In this document: piece after piece, positions 8,621-17,586 of the stretch
How the letters are laid out: every line of letters begins with the position of its first letter
How positions within the stretch are numbered: position 1 is the stretch's first letter
DNA from: Sulfurirhabdus autotrophica
Lineage (GTDB): Bacteria > Pseudomonadota > Gammaproteobacteria > Burkholderiales > SMCO01
NCBI RefSeq assembly: GCF_004346685.1
Contig: NZ_SMCO01000026.1
Location: 1 to 41,779, forward strand
DNA: 41,779 nucleotides
Direction: 5' to 3'
The notes under the pieces: model-generated
Told to the model about the DNA's origin: nothing
Database searches by the model: none
Seen by the model: only the letters and a program-made list of their open reading frames with translations
Program-made: the position numbers and the translations under genes

Positions 8621-8971
8621 GGAGGTTCTTCAATAATAATGCGATCGTGATCAACATACGTGTCAGTTCTGCTGAGTGAAAATATATTTTTTGCATATGA
8701 ACGTTTATTTGAAAAAAATGTTACTAGTTACTTATTTAAAATAATGGCATATATTTTAATGGCATTTATAATAATTTGCTTGGCATTTTTTGGGTATAAT
8801 CTAATTTTTCAGTAAATAGGGCTAAAATTGCGGGTGCTCAAGAGTTGGTTTGATATCAGGTTGATTAATTTTTTGTAGAAAAACTGATATGAACGCATTT
8901 ATTTGATGACTGCTTAGTATTACCCTCTTGTTAATTTTCAGCCAGTTGGATCAGGTATTTTGTGAGATATT
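8621..8971. promoter_or_regulatory. AT-rich divergent intergenic region between vgrG and tssA
   Basis: This 351-bp gap separates the divergent vgrG (minus) and tssA (plus) and must hold promoters for both. A TATAAT at 8795-8800 on the plus strand is the best -10 match, but no good -35 lies at standard spacing. I looked for a sigma-54 GG-N10-GC pair and found none. No ORF or RNA gene is evident. Confidence 0.35.
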
Positions 8972-10033
8972 ATGTTTAGTGTGAGTCAATTGCTTAACCC
9001 GATAAGTGTTTCCAAACCTTGTGGTGAGGATTTGTCATTTTCAAGTGAGATAGATGCCATTTCTGAAGCCCGCCGATTTGATGACCCTTCGCTGGATCAA
9101 GGGGAGTGGGTAACCAAGCTGAAAGAAGCAGACTGGCCATTTGTCGTTCAACAGTGCACTTCACTGATTGAATTAAAAAGCAAAGATCTGCGCTTGGCGG
9201 TGTGGCTGACTGAAGCTAGCGCCAAAATTATGCATTTTCGTGGTTTGGGGGATGGTTGTTTACTCATTGCAGGACTTTGCGATCAATACTGGAATGGGCT
9301 CTATCCATTGGCAGAGGGTAATGATCAAGAACAGCGCATAGGGAATTTGAGCTGGTTGCTTGTCCGTGCTGCCCAGCTGGTTCGTGAAATGCCACTCACT
9401 GAAGGTAAGAAGACAGCATATTCAACAATTGATTTTGAAGCTGCAAGAATACGCGCAGCAAATACTGATAAATCGGCTTCTGAAGTGGGTGGTTCTGATA
9501 CCGGGCTTAAGCTGGTTGATATAGAATCGGCCCGTCGCAAAAGCACCCGAGGATTTTACGAAAAAATATTGGTTGATTCACAATACTGTCTGGATGCAGT
9601 AGTTCAGCTTGAAAAGTCGGTTGATGCCAGATTGGGGATTGATGGCCCTGGATTTTCTGCGGTAAAAGATGCATTGAGCGCAGTGATTCACACAGTGACT
9701 CGGTTTGCTCAGGATGCAGGTGTTGTTACGCAACGTGTATCAGTTGCAGCACCCACTCAGGTTGATGCTGCAAGTGTAGCGCCATCGATCTCAGCTGTGA
9801 GTGGAGAAATTCAGACTCGCGCTCAGGCGCTAAACCAATTAAGACAGGTGGCAGAGTTTTTCAGACGTACTGAACCTCACAGTCCGGTAGGTTATCTGGC
9901 TGATAAAGCCGCTAACTGGGGAGATATTCCTTTGCATACATGGTTGAAAACAGTGATTAAAGATGCCGTATCATTAGCTCATGTGGAGGAGCTATTGGGT
10001 ATGGAACAGAAGGCGGCTGACCCAGAAGAGTAA
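8972..10033 (+). CDS. tssA: T6SS protein TssA (ImpA family)
   Basis: The 353-residue protein matches TssA, the cytoplasmic factor that primes baseplate and sheath assembly. The N-terminal ImpA domain covers about residues 5-125, with the typical PCGEDLSFSSEID opening and the conserved RIGNLSWLL near 120. A variable middle follows. The C-terminal part near 275-345 (LNQLRQVAEFFRRTEPHSPVGYL, then a WGDIPLHTW segment) is the usual TssA ending. It is transcribed alone on the plus strand, divergent from vgrG and convergent with the ompA-tagF-tssM operon, leaving 97 bp to the OmpA gene. Length is normal for the short TssA class. Confidence 0.92.
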   Translation: MFSVSQLLNPISVSKPCGEDLSFSSEIDAISEARRFDDPSLDQGEWVTKLKEADWPFVVQQCTSLIELKSKDLRLAVWLTEASAKIMHFRGLGDGCLLIAGLCDQYWNGLYPLAEGNDQEQRIGNLSWLLVRAAQLVREMPLTEGKKTAYSTIDFEAARIRAANTDKSASEVGGSDTGLKLVDIESARRKSTRGFYEKILVDSQYCLDAVVQLEKSVDARLGIDGPGFSAVKDALSAVIHTVTRFAQDAGVVTQRVSVAAPTQVDAASVAPSISAVSGEIQTRAQALNQLRQVAEFFRRTEPHSPVGYLADKAANWGDIPLHTWLKTVIKDAVSLAHVEELLGMEQKAADPEE

Positions 10034-10130
10034 TGCAGAAGCGTAGGTGGGGCAGGATAGTAAAATCCGAACAGATAGCTCGCCACTAACTCACCAACTT
10101 TAGGCTGTGGGTGGTTGATGAGTATTGGTC

Positions 10131-10913
10131 TTACTGAGCAATTCTAAATTCGATGCGGCGATTGCGTGCCCGCCCATCTACAGTATCATTGCTGGCAATT
10201 GGTCTCTCTGAACCCTGGCCAAATGTGGTCATCAACTCTGAATTTATTCCCTTATCTGAAAAGTAGGATTTAACTTCATCAGCACGCGCTTTGCTGAGTG
10301 CTAAATTGCTGGATCGAAGTCCCTGATTGTCAGTGTGGCCAATAATTTCAAATTTTTGTCCTTTTAATTTAAGTAAGGCAGTCAACATTTCATCCAGAAT
10401 GCTTTTTCCCGATGAGGTGAGGGTGGCTTTGCCGGAATCAAATTCAATAGTGCGATTAGAAAGTGCTTGATCCAGAATACCTTGCTGAGAAGATGAAACG
10501 CGCAGGCCATTGTTAACGGTATAGGTTGAGTTAAGGCTGGTGGCAATTTCACTGGCTATTTGCTGACGTTGTGATTCATTTGCAACTTCACCACGTACGC
10601 TGACAACGTTACCGTCTATCTTGAATTGTCCCCGGCTGATCAGTTTCAAGTTTGGGTTGATCAGTTTTTGCACGTATGCGTTCCAGTTTGCTGGCGCGAC
10701 TACTGAGCCAACAGCAATTTGATCAACTACCTTATCTGCTCCATACAGTTCTCGTAAGCGTGTCAGTACGCCAATTTTGCTTGCTTCATCAGGCACAGTA
10801 CCATTGACTACAACTTGACCGGGATTGGGCGATGCGGTTTCGGGAGTATAGTTCTGTGCCCCGACCTGATTGGTGGCAAGCAGGGGTAGCAGGGCAATCC
10901 ATATGTAACGCAT
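10131..10913 (-). CDS. OmpA-family peptidoglycan-binding protein with BON-like domain, T6SS-associated
   Basis: I start this at ATG 10913, 4 nt after the tagF stop, because it gives a clean signal peptide (MRYIWIALLPLLATNQVGAQ). A longer frame from 10940 would overlap tagF and bury the signal. The mature protein has a BON-like segment (about residues 35-135, with VVNGTVPDEASKIGVLTRL and a second repeat near VVSVRGEVANESQRQQI). A C-terminal OmpA domain follows (IEFDSGKATL, IGHTDNQGLRSSNLALSKAR, GRARNRRIEFRI), with the Asp and Arg that contact diaminopimelate. It is the last gene of the minus T6SS operon and probably anchors the membrane complex to peptidoglycan. The BON plus OmpA layout resembles OmpATb/ArfA-type proteins. 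Confidence 0.88.
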   Translation of the reverse strand: MRYIWIALLPLLATNQVGAQNYTPETASPNPGQVVVNGTVPDEASKIGVLTRLRELYGADKVVDQIAVGSVVAPANWNAYVQKLINPNLKLISRGQFKIDGNVVSVRGEVANESQRQQIASEIATSLNSTYTVNNGLRVSSSQQGILDQALSNRTIEFDSGKATLTSSGKSILDEMLTALLKLKGQKFEIIGHTDNQGLRSSNLALSKARADEVKSYFSDKGINSELMTTFGQGSERPIASNDTVDGRARNRRIEFRIAQ

Positions 10914-10917
10914 GATA

Positions 10918-11904
10918 TTAAGTTCCGATAAATGTTTCATGGAATGAATCGTGAGCCGATTTCAAGGAAAGGTTAGGTTGAGCCAGATAGGCAGATAATT
11001 TTTTCATGCCGTAATCTGTGTTTATTTGTTCTTCTACCCACTCCGTATTGTCAAATGAAATATGGTGCTCCAGTCCAAATAGAGGGTCCATGATGGCATG
11101 CAAAGTGCGGGCGGAAGCGCCGCTGAAACCCATTATCATGGAAGGTTTTGCTTCAATTTGAGCGAAAAACAGGGATAGTTCAAAGTCTGCACGCATTAAA
11201 AAGGGCGTGATTAAATGCATCCAGAATGCGGCTACCAGATAGCGATACATCGGATCTACGGGCAAAGGCAAAATAAGGCTTTTATCCAGCCTGCTTGAAC
11301 TGCTGGCCATGACTGGTTGTAATAAGAGTCCAAGTGCTAACATTAATTGACGTGGCGAGCCTTTAAAACCCGAGTGAGCAAGCATTTCACCTAATACACC
11401 CATGGTCTGAAATTCCAGAAAATCGGTAAAGGCTGCTTCATAGGCCGTAGCATCTAATTCAAGATTGACAGGAGTTGTCGACAGGTTTTGGAGCATTGGA
11501 GTGGGGTCATCTGCTGACAAGACATTTACAGTCTGTGTTTCGAGCCGATTCCACAGACGGGATAACATCATGGGGCTACTGGCGACGAATCTGGATGAAT
11601 CTTCGATTTCCATCGTGCTCATGGTAAGAAACGGGAAACGTCGATTGGCCTGATCATTGCTTGCAACCAGATGTCCTGCAATGGCACGGTTACTGCGCGG
11701 GCCGATAAAAGCGAAATGAAATGGCTGGACGGCATCATAAGTGATTTTCCAGCGTGGGTCGTGAGAAAGCAGTTCCATTGCTTGAGCAAGCCAGTCATCC
11801 AGCACGTGAATCAACGGCATATTGTCCGTTGCCTTGATGAAGTCACCGCGGGCAGGTATTTTGCCAAAATAGCCGATTCTTGTTTGAGTTGACATGTTAC
11901 TCAT
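10918..11904 (-). CDS. tagF: T6SS-associated protein TagF (ImpM/SciT family)
   Basis: The 328-residue protein begins with the family signature RIGYFGKIPARGDF and continues with NRRFPFLTM, both typical of TagF. In Pseudomonas aeruginosa TagF represses T6SS assembly post-translationally. Here TagF is a stand-alone protein; no PppA-type phosphatase domain is fused and no kinase/phosphatase gene lies in the window. Its ATG overlaps the tssM stop (ATGA at 11904-11901), showing tight coupling. A second in-frame ATG at 11895 is an alternative start that fits the family equally well. Confidence 0.93.
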   Translation of the reverse strand: MSNMSTQTRIGYFGKIPARGDFIKATDNMPLIHVLDDWLAQAMELLSHDPRWKITYDAVQPFHFAFIGPRSNRAIAGHLVASNDQANRRFPFLTMSTMEIEDSSRFVASSPMMLSRLWNRLETQTVNVLSADDPTPMLQNLSTTPVNLELDATAYEAAFTDFLEFQTMGVLGEMLAHSGFKGSPRQLMLALGLLLQPVMASSSSRLDKSLILPLPVDPMYRYLVAAFWMHLITPFLMRADFELSLFFAQIEAKPSMIMGFSGASARTLHAIMDPLFGLEHHISFDNTEWVEEQINTDYGMKKLSAYLAQPNLSLKSAHDSFHETFIGT

Positions 11905-14900
11905 TGCGCTGCTCCTGCCAACTTTTGAGAATCTGCTGTCCCGGTATTTTCAGCAGAAACAGGGGCGCCACCCGTAATGGTTTCAGGTAACTTCATATTT
12001 CGGAACCCCTGATTGTGTGGAGTAGAGCTATTGTTGGCAGCGCCTGAAACCTGTGGGCTGCTGATGATTTTCAGATCAATTGAAACAGAAACGTTGCCAT
12101 TGGCCCAGCTCATTTCAAAGACGCCATTGTCTTTTCGTTTGCGTGCAGCAGAGCTGATCAGTTTTTCCAGCCCAAAGTGGCCAGGCTGATTTGCAATTTC
12201 GACTGTGCGGCCATCAAAAGTAACTGCCGTGATGCGTGCTCCTGGCGTACCTTGAGGGTTGGGCCACACGAAGTTGCTCCATTGTGCTTGCGTGTTGCGG
12301 TAACGCAATTGCTGCCCATCAATTTCTATGGTGTATTCCAATATCCCAGGTGATGCCAATGGATGAATCTGAAATATGGTTTGCGCTTCGGCAGCGCCCC
12401 CGGTAGATGAGGTGGCTATTCCCCCTGCACTTAAAGGTGCAACCCAATTGGAAAAATTACTCATTACGGCAGGCGAAAGCGTTATACCCATGTTAGCCCA
12501 TGTTTTTGGTGTCAGTACATCGCCTCGCCTTACTACTAGCGGTCCCATCGATGTATTAACAAACTTCGCTATCGAGCCTTCAGAACCGAAAATCTGACCG
12601 ATTTCAGCATTGGTAGCTTCAATTTTGGAATCTGGAGCGAAGGGGTATTTATTTGCCAGTGTATTCTGAAAAGGTTCGTAAACCTGAGCTACCCATATTT
12701 TGTTCATTTCTGTTTCAGTTGGTTTGATAATGACCGCGAATGCTTGAATCAGCGGCCGCACCAAAATAGGTCTGATTGCCTGTTTTTGTGAATCGGTCAT
12801 ACCTGTAAGCATCTGCTCATCCACGTATTTCAGGGCTTCGGCAAGTTCGGAACTGCCGCCATCCAGAGTTTGTTGCATTAATTGCTTGGCTCCTGGTCCA
12901 GTATCTCCCTGATTTTTTATCTGATTGAAGCGGGTACGTAGCTTAGATAATGTTGCCATGTAACCTTTCATTAATGAGGCGTCTTTGTCTTTTGTAACAA
13001 TCAGTTTTGCAACACCTGAAAACTCTCTGCCGATTGGCCCCATTGGGATACCGGAGGTTGGTATGTTGTCTGAATTGATATTGACGTTTAGCTGGGACGG
13101 TGTCTGGCGAAGAATTTTTTCTTTGAACCAGCCAATTACGCCTCGCTGAGTGCGCTGTAACCCTTCATTGAGTAATGATGGATTATCCCAGGATGTTTCC
13201 TGATAAACCGTATTGACCAATTTGCTGATAGGGGATGTTTGCGGGTCGCCCATGCGGTTCATTGCAGTAACGGCCTGATCAAATCCATTCAGGTCGGAAA
13301 TGGTGATGCCTTTGATAAACTTTTGCCATTCGTTGGCATATTCGGTTTTGTATTGATTAATCAGCGCCTTCTGGATCTGTTCAGGGCTGCCTTCTAGTGT
13401 TAGGTCGTCTTTTGAAGCGGTTTTCAATACCCAGTCAGCACTTTGCAATTCTTTGTTTGCAGCTTCTTTAAATGCATTTTCAACGAATTTTCCCCATGCA
13501 TCTTTTGTAAATGTGCCTGGGACAGCATAGCTGCCAACAACCAGTGCTTTGTCCTGGTCGCCGACGATACGTGCTACTGTCAAAGCTGGGAATCGAGTCG
13601 AGGCGCGTGCTTTAATATCTGCGTAAACACGGTCTCGTGCAGCCATACCGCGTACAACATGTCGCAAGTTGTCACGAGACTGATCAACCAGCGACAGCTT
13701 TTCTTCGATTGTGGGCCATGAAGGGTCGCTTAGTTGCGATAGATAAAAACTGATCATGCGTTCTGCGCTACGAATCATTTGCTCACGTGGCATTGCACCA
13801 CGATTGCTCTCAAGCCATCCGCGCCAGAATCGTGTGAGCTGGTCATTGAGATGGCTGGGTTCAGCATGAGATTTATCACTTAGCATCAAATAAGTTTTTA
13901 ATGCGTTATAGGCGTCTTCTACATTGGCTGGTGAAGCATCCTTGTATGGCTGGGGCGTATTATTGGCAATTGCAGATAATGGATTGTTACCCTGAGCTGC
14001 ATCGGCACTCATATTGCTGGTTGTGGAGCCGGATGCTTGTGGCGCATGAGTTGCTTGTTCAAGTTTGCCTGCATTGTTGTTCATTTCAGCTAAAAATGCT
14101 TCGAGGTTCCCGGCTACAGGCTTAAGCATGATTTCTCTAATGCCTGCAAAGTATTCCTCACGCAGTTTGCGCGAAAGCAAATCACCTTGATATAGCCCTA
14201 ATCCCACAGACATTGGCCTGCTTTCGCTATATTTATCGAGTTGCTCAATTCTATCCTGAAGAATTTCAAGTGCTTCGAATCTGGATTTTAAGCTGGTATT
14301 TTTATCTTGAATTTTGACAATTTTGTCCAGATCAGCCTGGATATTTGCAGTTAATTGGCGGTTACCCATGTAGGACCAGCTCCATCCTCCAAGCGATAAA
14401 CCAAGTAAAGCCATTGCTGCAAAAAATGTGACATATCTGGCACGCGTTTTATTGCGGCTGGCATATTGCGTCACTAGTTCCTTATCGGCAAAAATCACTT
14501 TCCGAAACAGGTTAAGCAAGAAGAAACCATGTTTGGAGTGAATTTCCGGGTGTTTCTGTTGCCTGAAATTAAGGCTGAATCGCTCAGCGATACGTTCTGA
14601 CGATGTACTGATTGGAGTGCCTTCCTGCAAGGCGCTGGTGAAATAAAATCCACGGAAAACAGGTTTGAACTGGAATGGATTTTCTTCAAAGAGTGTCGCG
14701 ATGAATGAACGTAGCGGTCCTTTGATAGAAGAAAACTCCAGCGGGAAAGTCAATATGCCCGGTGGCATTGTGTCGCCCCGATTCATGGACATGTTGGCCA
14801 GGCTCATTTCCTTTAATCCGTCATACAATTCATCAAAACGCTCATCAAAAAATGACAAAACATCCTGATTGGTGTTTTTCAGGCTGTAAGGGAGTGTTGC

Positions 14901-15752
14901 ACCCCAGACCCGGTCGCGTTCTCCCAAGTCACTATCAAAAAAGAATTCGCTAAAACCGGTGATCAGATCTGCTTTGGTGAACATGACATAAACCGGGGCA
15001 AATACTTCCAGCCGTTCTGTTAGTTCTTGAACACGCTGGCGCAAATTTTTAGCCAGATTAATACCGAATTCCGGACGGTTCCCAGTTATCTCGGCAATGC
15101 TGACTGTAATAATGATACCGTTGATAGGCGCGCGCTTTCGGTACTTTTTCAATAAATCCAGAAAATTGAACCATTCATCGCGATCTTCTTCGTGAACTGA
15201 ATACCGTCCGGCAGTATCAAGCAAAATACCGTCAGTGGTGAAAAACCAATCACAGTTCCTTGTTCCGCCAATGCCCTGGACAATTTTGCCGTTCTTATCA
15301 GCAAATGGGAACTGCAGTCCAGAATTAGCAATAGCAGTACTTTTCCCTGCGGCTGGGTTTCCAATGATCATGTACCAGGGTAATTCATAAAGTGCGGCTG
15401 ACCCTGACAACTGCCCCAGTTTTGAGGTTTTAATAGTGGAAATGGCTTCCAGCATACGCTTTTGAATGGCGTTTACTTCGTCACGTTTAACGGTTGCAGC
15501 ACTAGCAGAGGCTTTTTCAGCCTGTTGCTCAAGCATGCTGCCAATCTGATTCGAGGCCTGTCGGGCTCGCCACTTACGTATCAGCCAGGCTGACAGCCAA
15601 ATTAGGAATACCAATGCGATTAATGCACCAGCCCAGATGCCGGCAATTTGAAGAGCATCTGCGCCTAAAAATAAAAAGGCAGCCAGCGCCGCAAAGCCAA
15701 TTACAGCAAGGGATCGTGAATCAGTGAGGAATTGCCAAATTTGTCGCATCAT
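11901..15752 (-). CDS. tssM: T6SS inner-membrane protein TssM (IcmF)
   Basis: This is a full-length 1283-residue TssM, the inner-membrane component that spans the periplasm as part of the TssJLM complex. Two membrane segments lie at about 13-56. The cytoplasmic GTPase-like domain has Walker A GNPAAGKST at 131-139 and a Walker B-like GILLDTAGRY at 175-184. A third membrane segment lies near 440-465 (VTFFAAMALLGLSLGGWSW). The remaining roughly 800 residues are the periplasmic IcmF-related and C-terminal domains. No frameshift is seen. A second Met at codon 2 makes the exact start uncertain by one residue. The gene lies 30 nt after the thiolase-like gene and overlaps tagF. Partners tssJ, tssK and tssL are absent from this window. 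Confidence 0.96.
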   Translation of the reverse strand: MMRQIWQFLTDSRSLAVIGFAALAAFLFLGADALQIAGIWAGALIALVFLIWLSAWLIRKWRARQASNQIGSMLEQQAEKASASAATVKRDEVNAIQKRMLEAISTIKTSKLGQLSGSAALYELPWYMIIGNPAAGKSTAIANSGLQFPFADKNGKIVQGIGGTRNCDWFFTTDGILLDTAGRYSVHEEDRDEWFNFLDLLKKYRKRAPINGIIITVSIAEITGNRPEFGINLAKNLRQRVQELTERLEVFAPVYVMFTKADLITGFSEFFFDSDLGERDRVWGATLPYSLKNTNQDVLSFFDERFDELYDGLKEMSLANMSMNRGDTMPPGILTFPLEFSSIKGPLRSFIATLFEENPFQFKPVFRGFYFTSALQEGTPISTSSERIAERFSLNFRQQKHPEIHSKHGFFLLNLFRKVIFADKELVTQYASRNKTRARYVTFFAAMALLGLSLGGWSWSYMGNRQLTANIQADLDKIVKIQDKNTSLKSRFEALEILQDRIEQLDKYSESRPMSVGLGLYQGDLLSRKLREEYFAGIREIMLKPVAGNLEAFLAEMNNNAGKLEQATHAPQASGSTTSNMSADAAQGNNPLSAIANNTPQPYKDASPANVEDAYNALKTYLMLSDKSHAEPSHLNDQLTRFWRGWLESNRGAMPREQMIRSAERMISFYLSQLSDPSWPTIEEKLSLVDQSRDNLRHVVRGMAARDRVYADIKARASTRFPALTVARIVGDQDKALVVGSYAVPGTFTKDAWGKFVENAFKEAANKELQSADWVLKTASKDDLTLEGSPEQIQKALINQYKTEYANEWQKFIKGITISDLNGFDQAVTAMNRMGDPQTSPISKLVNTVYQETSWDNPSLLNEGLQRTQRGVIGWFKEKILRQTPSQLNVNINSDNIPTSGIPMGPIGREFSGVAKLIVTKDKDASLMKGYMATLSKLRTRFNQIKNQGDTGPGAKQLMQQTLDGGSSELAEALKYVDEQMLTGMTDSQKQAIRPILVRPLIQAFAVIIKPTETEMNKIWVAQVYEPFQNTLANKYPFAPDSKIEATNAEIGQIFGSEGSIAKFVNTSMGPLVVRRGDVLTPKTWANMGITLSPAVMSNFSNWVAPLSAGGIATSSTGGAAEAQTIFQIHPLASPGILEYTIEIDGQQLRYRNTQAQWSNFVWPNPQGTPGARITAVTFDGRTVEIANQPGHFGLEKLISSAARKRKDNGVFEMSWANGNVSVSIDLKIISSPQVSGAANNSSTPHNQGFRNMKLPETITGGAPVSAENTGTADSQKLAGAAQ

Positions 15753-15782
15753 AATATTGCTTCAAGTTAAATAGTGAATGAG

Positions 15783-17240
15783 TTAAGTAGTGGTTATTTC
15801 TTGTTCGGGTACAACTTCAATCGGGCTCAGAATCACAGCTGTTCGCGTGAAAGGGTCCTGATTGCTGACATATAGGGCATGCGTTGAATCATATGAAGCG
15901 GCATGATGGGCCAAGGCGAGAGCTGTCACGCTCGATGCGTTACCGGCTGATCCACATTTTGCAGGGCCCTTGAGGCATTGTGTTAATAAATCCAGCTCAG
16001 GGAAAGTTACATACGCCATTTCCAGTAATTCAGCGTTTCTGCTGGCACGATGATCGGTATCCGATGCGATAAACGTCACTTTTTCTGCGTCAATTTTGGC
16101 AACGGTCAGTGCATCATTGACCAATTTAGTTAAAAAGTCTGAGCTGATTCGACCACTGCTGTCAGCTGATTTCTCGCGTTTACCGCTAGATACACGATGA
16201 ATAATAGCCTGACTTTCCAGGTCGAAATTTTTTGCCTGTTCCGCATCGCTAATGAGTAAGCCTGCGGCACCTTCCCCGGGTGTCTGTCCATTATGGTTGT
16301 TTCCTGTGAGTAAATTTCCGGTATTTTCCCACGTTGAAATAATAGCTTCGCCCAAATAGGACTCGCAGGTAACGAGCATCGCCAGGCATGGAATATCCTG
16401 GCGGTGAATCTGGACACTGAACCTGTCAATAATACTCAGCGGGTCACGGTTATTGATTGTATTTGTGGGAGTGCTCACGATTTTTTCTAATGGCCAGCCT
16501 TGTTCTTCAATTAAATGGGTGAACCATTCAGTCGCAATTTTGTGCTTTTCTGCTTCCCAGTGCGTAGGCAAAGCAGTGAGCAAATGAAGTGGGGGTAACA
16601 AAACAAGCTTGCGCTTTTCTGGCGGCGTGGAAATGTATTCTTGGAGAGCGGGGTACGTAACAGCCTGTTGGGCCAGTTCAATGGTTATATTGCTGCCTAA
16701 AGTCACGGCGCGTAATTGTTCAGTGCTCCAAGCCACTTCAGGCAGATTGCGTGAAATCAACCAGCTGTCCAGCGCGGTACGATAAAGATCTTCGTCCAGA
16801 TCCTGGATGCGTCCGGAAAATATTGGGAACCCGTTACTGTCTATTAGCTCTTCATCCAGATTGATTTTGGCATCATCGGAAGTGAGATTGGCAGCTAATT
16901 CGTCGGTTGACTGACCATGAGGTGAAGCGATTGCACTGCTAATGATATGTAATGTCCATTCCCGCTCTTGTTTGGCGAATTTTTCCTGTTCCGATACGAC
17001 ATTAGTTTGAGAAATCTGTGCGTCAGAATTATTCACAGCGGGTTTGGCAGAAAAAAAACTCATGCCTTGGCGGATCAGCCATACGGAAAGCAATAAACCA
17101 AAAGGCACGCCGAAAAGATAAAGCACTATTTCGGATGTACTGGGTAAACTGTTGCTTGTCTGCCAGTAAATCACCATCATCACCCAGACAGTGACAAATA
17201 CGATGCTTACAAACAGTGACTGTCTGACCCATTGCTGCAT
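15783..17240 (-). CDS. Membrane protein with degenerate thiolase/ketosynthase-like domain in the T6SS operon
   Basis: The 485-residue protein has two N-terminal membrane segments (about 8-27 and 38-57), a linker, and a large soluble domain. The soluble part reads like a diverged thiolase/beta-ketoacyl-synthase fold. Near residues 270-320 it has CLAMLVTCESYLG followed by TPGEGAAGLLISDAEQA, which recalls the GEGAA strand of KAS enzymes. Near the end it has GSAGNASSVTALALAHHAA, recalling the glycine-rich C-terminal half. I see no canonical nucleophilic cysteine motif or catalytic His pair, so enzymatic activity is doubtful. It sits 45 nt after PAAR and 30 nt before tssM, in one operon. A structural or regulatory role in the secretion machine is plausible. 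The fold assignment is inference from motif style only. Confidence 0.6.
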   Translation of the reverse strand: MQQWVRQSLFVSIVFVTVWVMMVIYWQTSNSLPSTSEIVLYLFGVPFGLLLSVWLIRQGMSFFSAKPAVNNSDAQISQTNVVSEQEKFAKQEREWTLHIISSAIASPHGQSTDELAANLTSDDAKINLDEELIDSNGFPIFSGRIQDLDEDLYRTALDSWLISRNLPEVAWSTEQLRAVTLGSNITIELAQQAVTYPALQEYISTPPEKRKLVLLPPLHLLTALPTHWEAEKHKIATEWFTHLIEEQGWPLEKIVSTPTNTINNRDPLSIIDRFSVQIHRQDIPCLAMLVTCESYLGEAIISTWENTGNLLTGNNHNGQTPGEGAAGLLISDAEQAKNFDLESQAIIHRVSSGKREKSADSSGRISSDFLTKLVNDALTVAKIDAEKVTFIASDTDHRASRNAELLEMAYVTFPELDLLTQCLKGPAKCGSAGNASSVTALALAHHAASYDSTHALYVSNQDPFTRTAVILSPIEVVPEQEITTT

Positions 17241-17285
17241 CAGATGTACGCCGTCCTAAAGTTAATTAATATAATTTGACGCATT

Positions 17286-17549
17286 TCAGGATGTCGTGAA
17301 AGACTGACTGGCAATAAGGGTGGCGCCACAGGCGGTCGTGTCACCGTGACGCGCTGCAGGTTGGCCATCAATAATTAGTGTTGGGTCTCCACTCACTATG
17401 GGGCATGTGCCGTGCCCTTTTTTAGGGCAAGTCACTTTGTCACCCACGCGGGCGATACGAATATTGCCACTGTCGGACTGGCCTGATGCTTCAATGACAG
17501 TGCCGCCATGGGATGTTTTATCCCCTAATACAATTAACGCTCTGCCCAT
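17286..17549 (-). CDS. PAAR-domain T6SS spike tip protein
   Basis: The 87-residue protein is a single PAAR domain, the cone that sharpens the VgrG trimer. Typical features are the start with GDKTSHGGTV, the middle VGDKVTCPKKGHGTCPI, and the end AARHGDTTACGATL. Its His and Cys residues probably bind the tip zinc ion. No effector domain is fused. It lies 37 nt after the tagX-like gene and 45 nt before the thiolase-like gene on the same strand, so it is a core-operon PAAR rather than part of a vgrG cassette. Confidence 0.93.
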   Translation of the reverse strand: MGRALIVLGDKTSHGGTVIEASGQSDSGNIRIARVGDKVTCPKKGHGTCPIVSGDPTLIIDGQPAARHGDTTACGATLIASQSFTTS

Positions 17550-17586
17550 AAATTTCCCCTAATACGCTTTAATTCAGCTAAAAAAA

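Noticed and set aside
8621-8971. Sigma-54 promoter for T6SS genes
   Set aside because: TGGCAT and TTGC pieces occur but not with the required GG-N10-GC spacing.
10034-10130. Terminator between convergent tssA and ompA-type gene
   Set aside because: Only an imperfect inverted repeat near 10093-10122 without T-run on either side.
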